A stretch of DNA of 64,000 nucleotides, taken from NCBI GenBank assembly GCA_025093555.1, contig JAIWNF010000011.1:434001-498000 (forward strand), read 5' to 3'. Positions 62,053 through 64,000 of this stretch are shown piece by piece (the stretch's first letter is position 1; each line of letters begins with the position of its first letter). Source of the stretch: Circinella umbellata. Its lineage: Eukaryota; Mucoromycota; Mucoromycetes; Mucorales; Lichtheimiaceae. Below the pieces are notes generated by a model that worked only from the letters and a program-made list of their open reading frames with translations, was not told the DNA's origin and did not search any database. Made by a program: the position numbers and the translations under genes.

Positions 62053-62496
62053 ATGAATAGACATGATGTTCTTGCAATCAATAACCGACGTCGTATATTC
62101 AACAATAATGGACGAATTGTACAGTTTTTCAAAAGACATTTCACAAGGTCTCGGAGGATTTTTACTATAGCACGTTTTAAAAGAGTAGCTACAACTACTA
62201 CTAGTACTCATAGACATCTCCATCACGATCACCAACTTCAACAAAGGCAACAACAGTCAGATTCTCCACGATGGACAATGGTTACGATCAATATAAATAC
62301 TGTTGGTGAACTAACGACATATCAAATTAATGGCGTTCTTTTATGCGTTCTTGCAATAATTCCATTACTATTTTTCGCCTTTTACCAATTTGGAAGGGTA
62401 TTAGGATTATTGGAAATTGTATTATTTGGCATTGATGACATATTAAGGACCACTTGTTTTTCTATAACAAGAATCTTTACCCGTCTTTTTTTTTAA
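62053..62496 (+). CDS. Small predicted membrane protein, unknown function
   Basis: Single-exon ORF of 147 aa. The N-terminal half is Arg-rich (NNRRRIFNNNGRIVQFFKRH, TRSRRIFTIARFKR) with a His/Gln-rich stretch (HRHLHHDHQLQQRQQQ). The C-terminal half contains a clear hydrophobic helix (GVLLCVLAIIPLLFFAFYQF) and a second, weaker one (LLEIVLFGIDDILRTTCF). No domain recognised. The Arg-rich start could act in mitochondrial or nuclear targeting. It ends 263 bp before the carboxylase gene on the same strand. It is plausible but not proven; codon use is ordinary for the window. Confidence 0.5.
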   Translation: MNRHDVLAINNRRRIFNNNGRIVQFFKRHFTRSRRIFTIARFKRVATTTTSTHRHLHHDHQLQQRQQQSDSPRWTMVTININTVGELTTYQINGVLLCVLAIIPLLFFAFYQFGRVLGLLEIVLFGIDDILRTTCFSITRIFTRLFF

Positions 62497-62759
62497 TCAG
62501 TAATTGTTTTTTTTATATATTTTATTATCATAACAGTTTCTCAGCGTGGGGATTGAGCTGAGTAAGGAAAATTCAATCCTCTTGCATTTTTTTATATGCC
62601 TGTGTTATTTCTTTTATTATTTTGTAAACTTCTTGATTTTTTTTCCCAAACAATATTTATACACACAAATAATCCCCTCTATTTCTTTGTATACCATTTT
62701 TTTTGCTTTTATTTTTATAATACCATCAGTATTATCATAATCCTCTTTTTTGTATAAAT

Positions 62760-64000
62760 ATGACTAAATTGCTTGTTGCAAATCGAGGTGAAATTGCTAT
62801 CCGTGCATTGACTGCTACAACTGAATTAGGGTTACAAACAGTGGCAGTTTATTCAGATGAACAAGATAAAGGCCATTGTCGTTTCGCTGATCAAGTTGTC
62901 AAATTAAAAACTCCCGGATCCTTTCTTAATACAAAAGAAATAATTGATGCAACAAAAAGGTTTGTTTATCAGTATTATTATTTTTAATCTACCCCTATTT
63001 CATAGCAACAAAAGCACTTTTATGCAACATTATGTTTACTATGGTAACCATGATTATTATATAGTGTAGGAGCTAATGCTATTCATCCCGGTTATGGTTT
63101 TTTGTCAGAGTCAACTGAACTTGCGGAGCAATGCAAACTAAACAATATTTTATTTGTCGGGCCATCTGCCTCCTGTATTGCTGCTGTAGGCGACAAAGTA
63201 TCTGCTCGTCAAGTCGCTAAACAAGCCAATGTACCTATTATTCCTGGCACAGAAGAATCCGTGACCGACCCAGCTCAGGTCTACGCATTTGCTAAAAAAC
63301 ATGGATATCCCCTGATGCTAAAAGCACGCGATGGTGGTGGTGGTCGTGGAATTCGTATGGTTCATTCACAATCTGAAGTGACCGATGCCTTAGAACGATG
63401 CATTTCGGAATCTCCTTCGAAACAAGTATTTATTGAGAAGGCCATTACGGGTGCTAAACACATTGAAGTTCAAATTTTGGGCGATCGTCATGGTAATTTG
63501 ATCCACTTATTGGAACGCGACTGCTCAGCTCAACGACGATACCAAAAAATTATTGAAGTTGCACCTTGTCCCTCGTTATCGAATGAATTGCGCGCACAGA
63601 TTCACAACGCAGCAGTTCGTTTGGGTCAACATATCCGTTATGATTCAGTGGGTACAGTTGAATTTCTTGTTCAGGCAGATCAAAATGCTTTTTATTTCCT
63701 TGAAGTCAATCCACGTATTCAAGTCGAGCATACTATCACGGAACAAATTACAAACGTCGATCTTGTCCAGAGTCAAATCCGTGTTGCTTTTGGTGAACGT
63801 TTAGATCAACAACTAGGATTAACTCAGGCCAGTATTCCTTTAAATCCTCATTTGGTTGCCATTCAAGCACGTGTGGTAGCAGAAAATCCACGAAATAACA
63901 ATATGTTGTCCGTTGGTAAAATTACAAATGTTCACTTCCCTCAAGGTCAAGGTATCCGTATTGATACATGGATCAAACCCGGTTGCATTGTTCTTCCAGT
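62760..64000 (+). CDS. Biotin-dependent carboxylase, N-terminal biotin carboxylase domain (runs off window)
   Basis: ATP-dependent carboxylation of biotin with bicarbonate. Exons 62760-62959 and 63065 to beyond 64000; about 378 codons are visible. Motifs: TKLLVANRGEIAIRALTA (start), VGANAIHPGYGFLSEST, VGPSASCIAAVGDKVSARQ, the ATP-grasp loop LKARDGGGGRGIRMV, IEVQILGDRHGNLIHLLERD, CSAQRRYQKIIEVAP, and VNPRIQVEHTITEQIT with the catalytic Arg. NPRIQVEHT is nearer to pyruvate carboxylase than to the NTRLQVEHP of propionyl-, methylcrotonyl- or urea carboxylases, but RIDTWIKPGCIV near the end recalls the latter type. The transcarboxylase half that would decide lies outside. No mitochondrial presequence is seen. 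Confidence 0.85.

Overview
The window looks like nuclear DNA of an early-diverging filamentous fungus, most likely Mucoromycota/Mucorales. The evidence is high A+T, many short introns (about 50-180 nt, GT..AG, often preceded by a CTAAC/CTGAC-like branch site), homopolymer-rich intergenic DNA, and fungal signature genes (HIS3, SHO1-like sensor, LAG1-type ceramide synthase, SEC8) together with UFL1, which most Dikarya lack. The order Mucorales is inferred from gene content and transposon style; no rDNA or mitochondrial marker is present. Exon structures were built by hand from splice sites and reading frames, and total lengths were checked for divisibility by three.

Layout. 0-2.5 kb: a purine phosphoribosyltransferase (+) converges on a six-exon short-chain dehydrogenase (-). 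2.5-4.9 kb: non-coding, with the decayed 3' end of an unknown gene at 3718-4034. 4.9-10.2 kb (-): a 955-aa membrane-anchored protein built from about 27 helical repeats of 29 residues, then an O-fucosyltransferase-like type II membrane protein. 11.9-13.7 kb (-): ceramide synthase. 15.4-18.4 kb (-): HIS3 (imidazoleglycerol-phosphate dehydratase), then glutamine synthetase. 20.6-24.4 kb (-): PIG-P/GPI19 subunit, then an MFS transporter. 26.2-26.9 kb (+): a small eight-cysteine GPI-anchored protein. 30.2-30.5 kb (-): a small zinc-finger protein. 32.0-32.7 kb (+): ribosomal protein eL38.

32.9-39.1 kb is a transposon graveyard. It holds a Tc1/IS630-type transposase relic, a decayed coding block of unknown family, a C-terminal tyrosine-recombinase fragment beside a perfect 40-bp inverted repeat, an intact-looking four-exon acidic gene of unknown function, and a truncated PIF/Harbinger element with doubled inverted termini. 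A Rab11-type GTPase (39.98-41.36 kb, +) and a Gln/His-rich small protein (42.9-43.3 kb, +) follow. A second element zone at 43.9-46.5 kb carries two oppositely oriented relics of one Tc1/IS630 family.

48.5-64 kb is gene-dense: SHO1 (-) divergent from UFL1 (+, E3 UFM1-protein ligase), SEC8/EXOC4 (+, 27 exons), a CaM-kinase-type protein kinase (-), a small predicted membrane protein (+), and the 5' part of a biotin-dependent carboxylase (+) running off the end. Functionally the window is mostly housekeeping: membrane lipid and GPI synthesis (ceramide synthase, PIG-P), polarised secretion (Rab11, Sec8), osmosensing and Ca2+ signalling (Sho1, CaMK), and nitrogen/amino-acid metabolism (GS, HIS3). 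No cluster or new defence system was recognised. The most unusual items are the 29-residue repeat protein, the fungal UFL1, the 30-nt exon that encodes exactly the kinase catalytic loop, and the transposon island.
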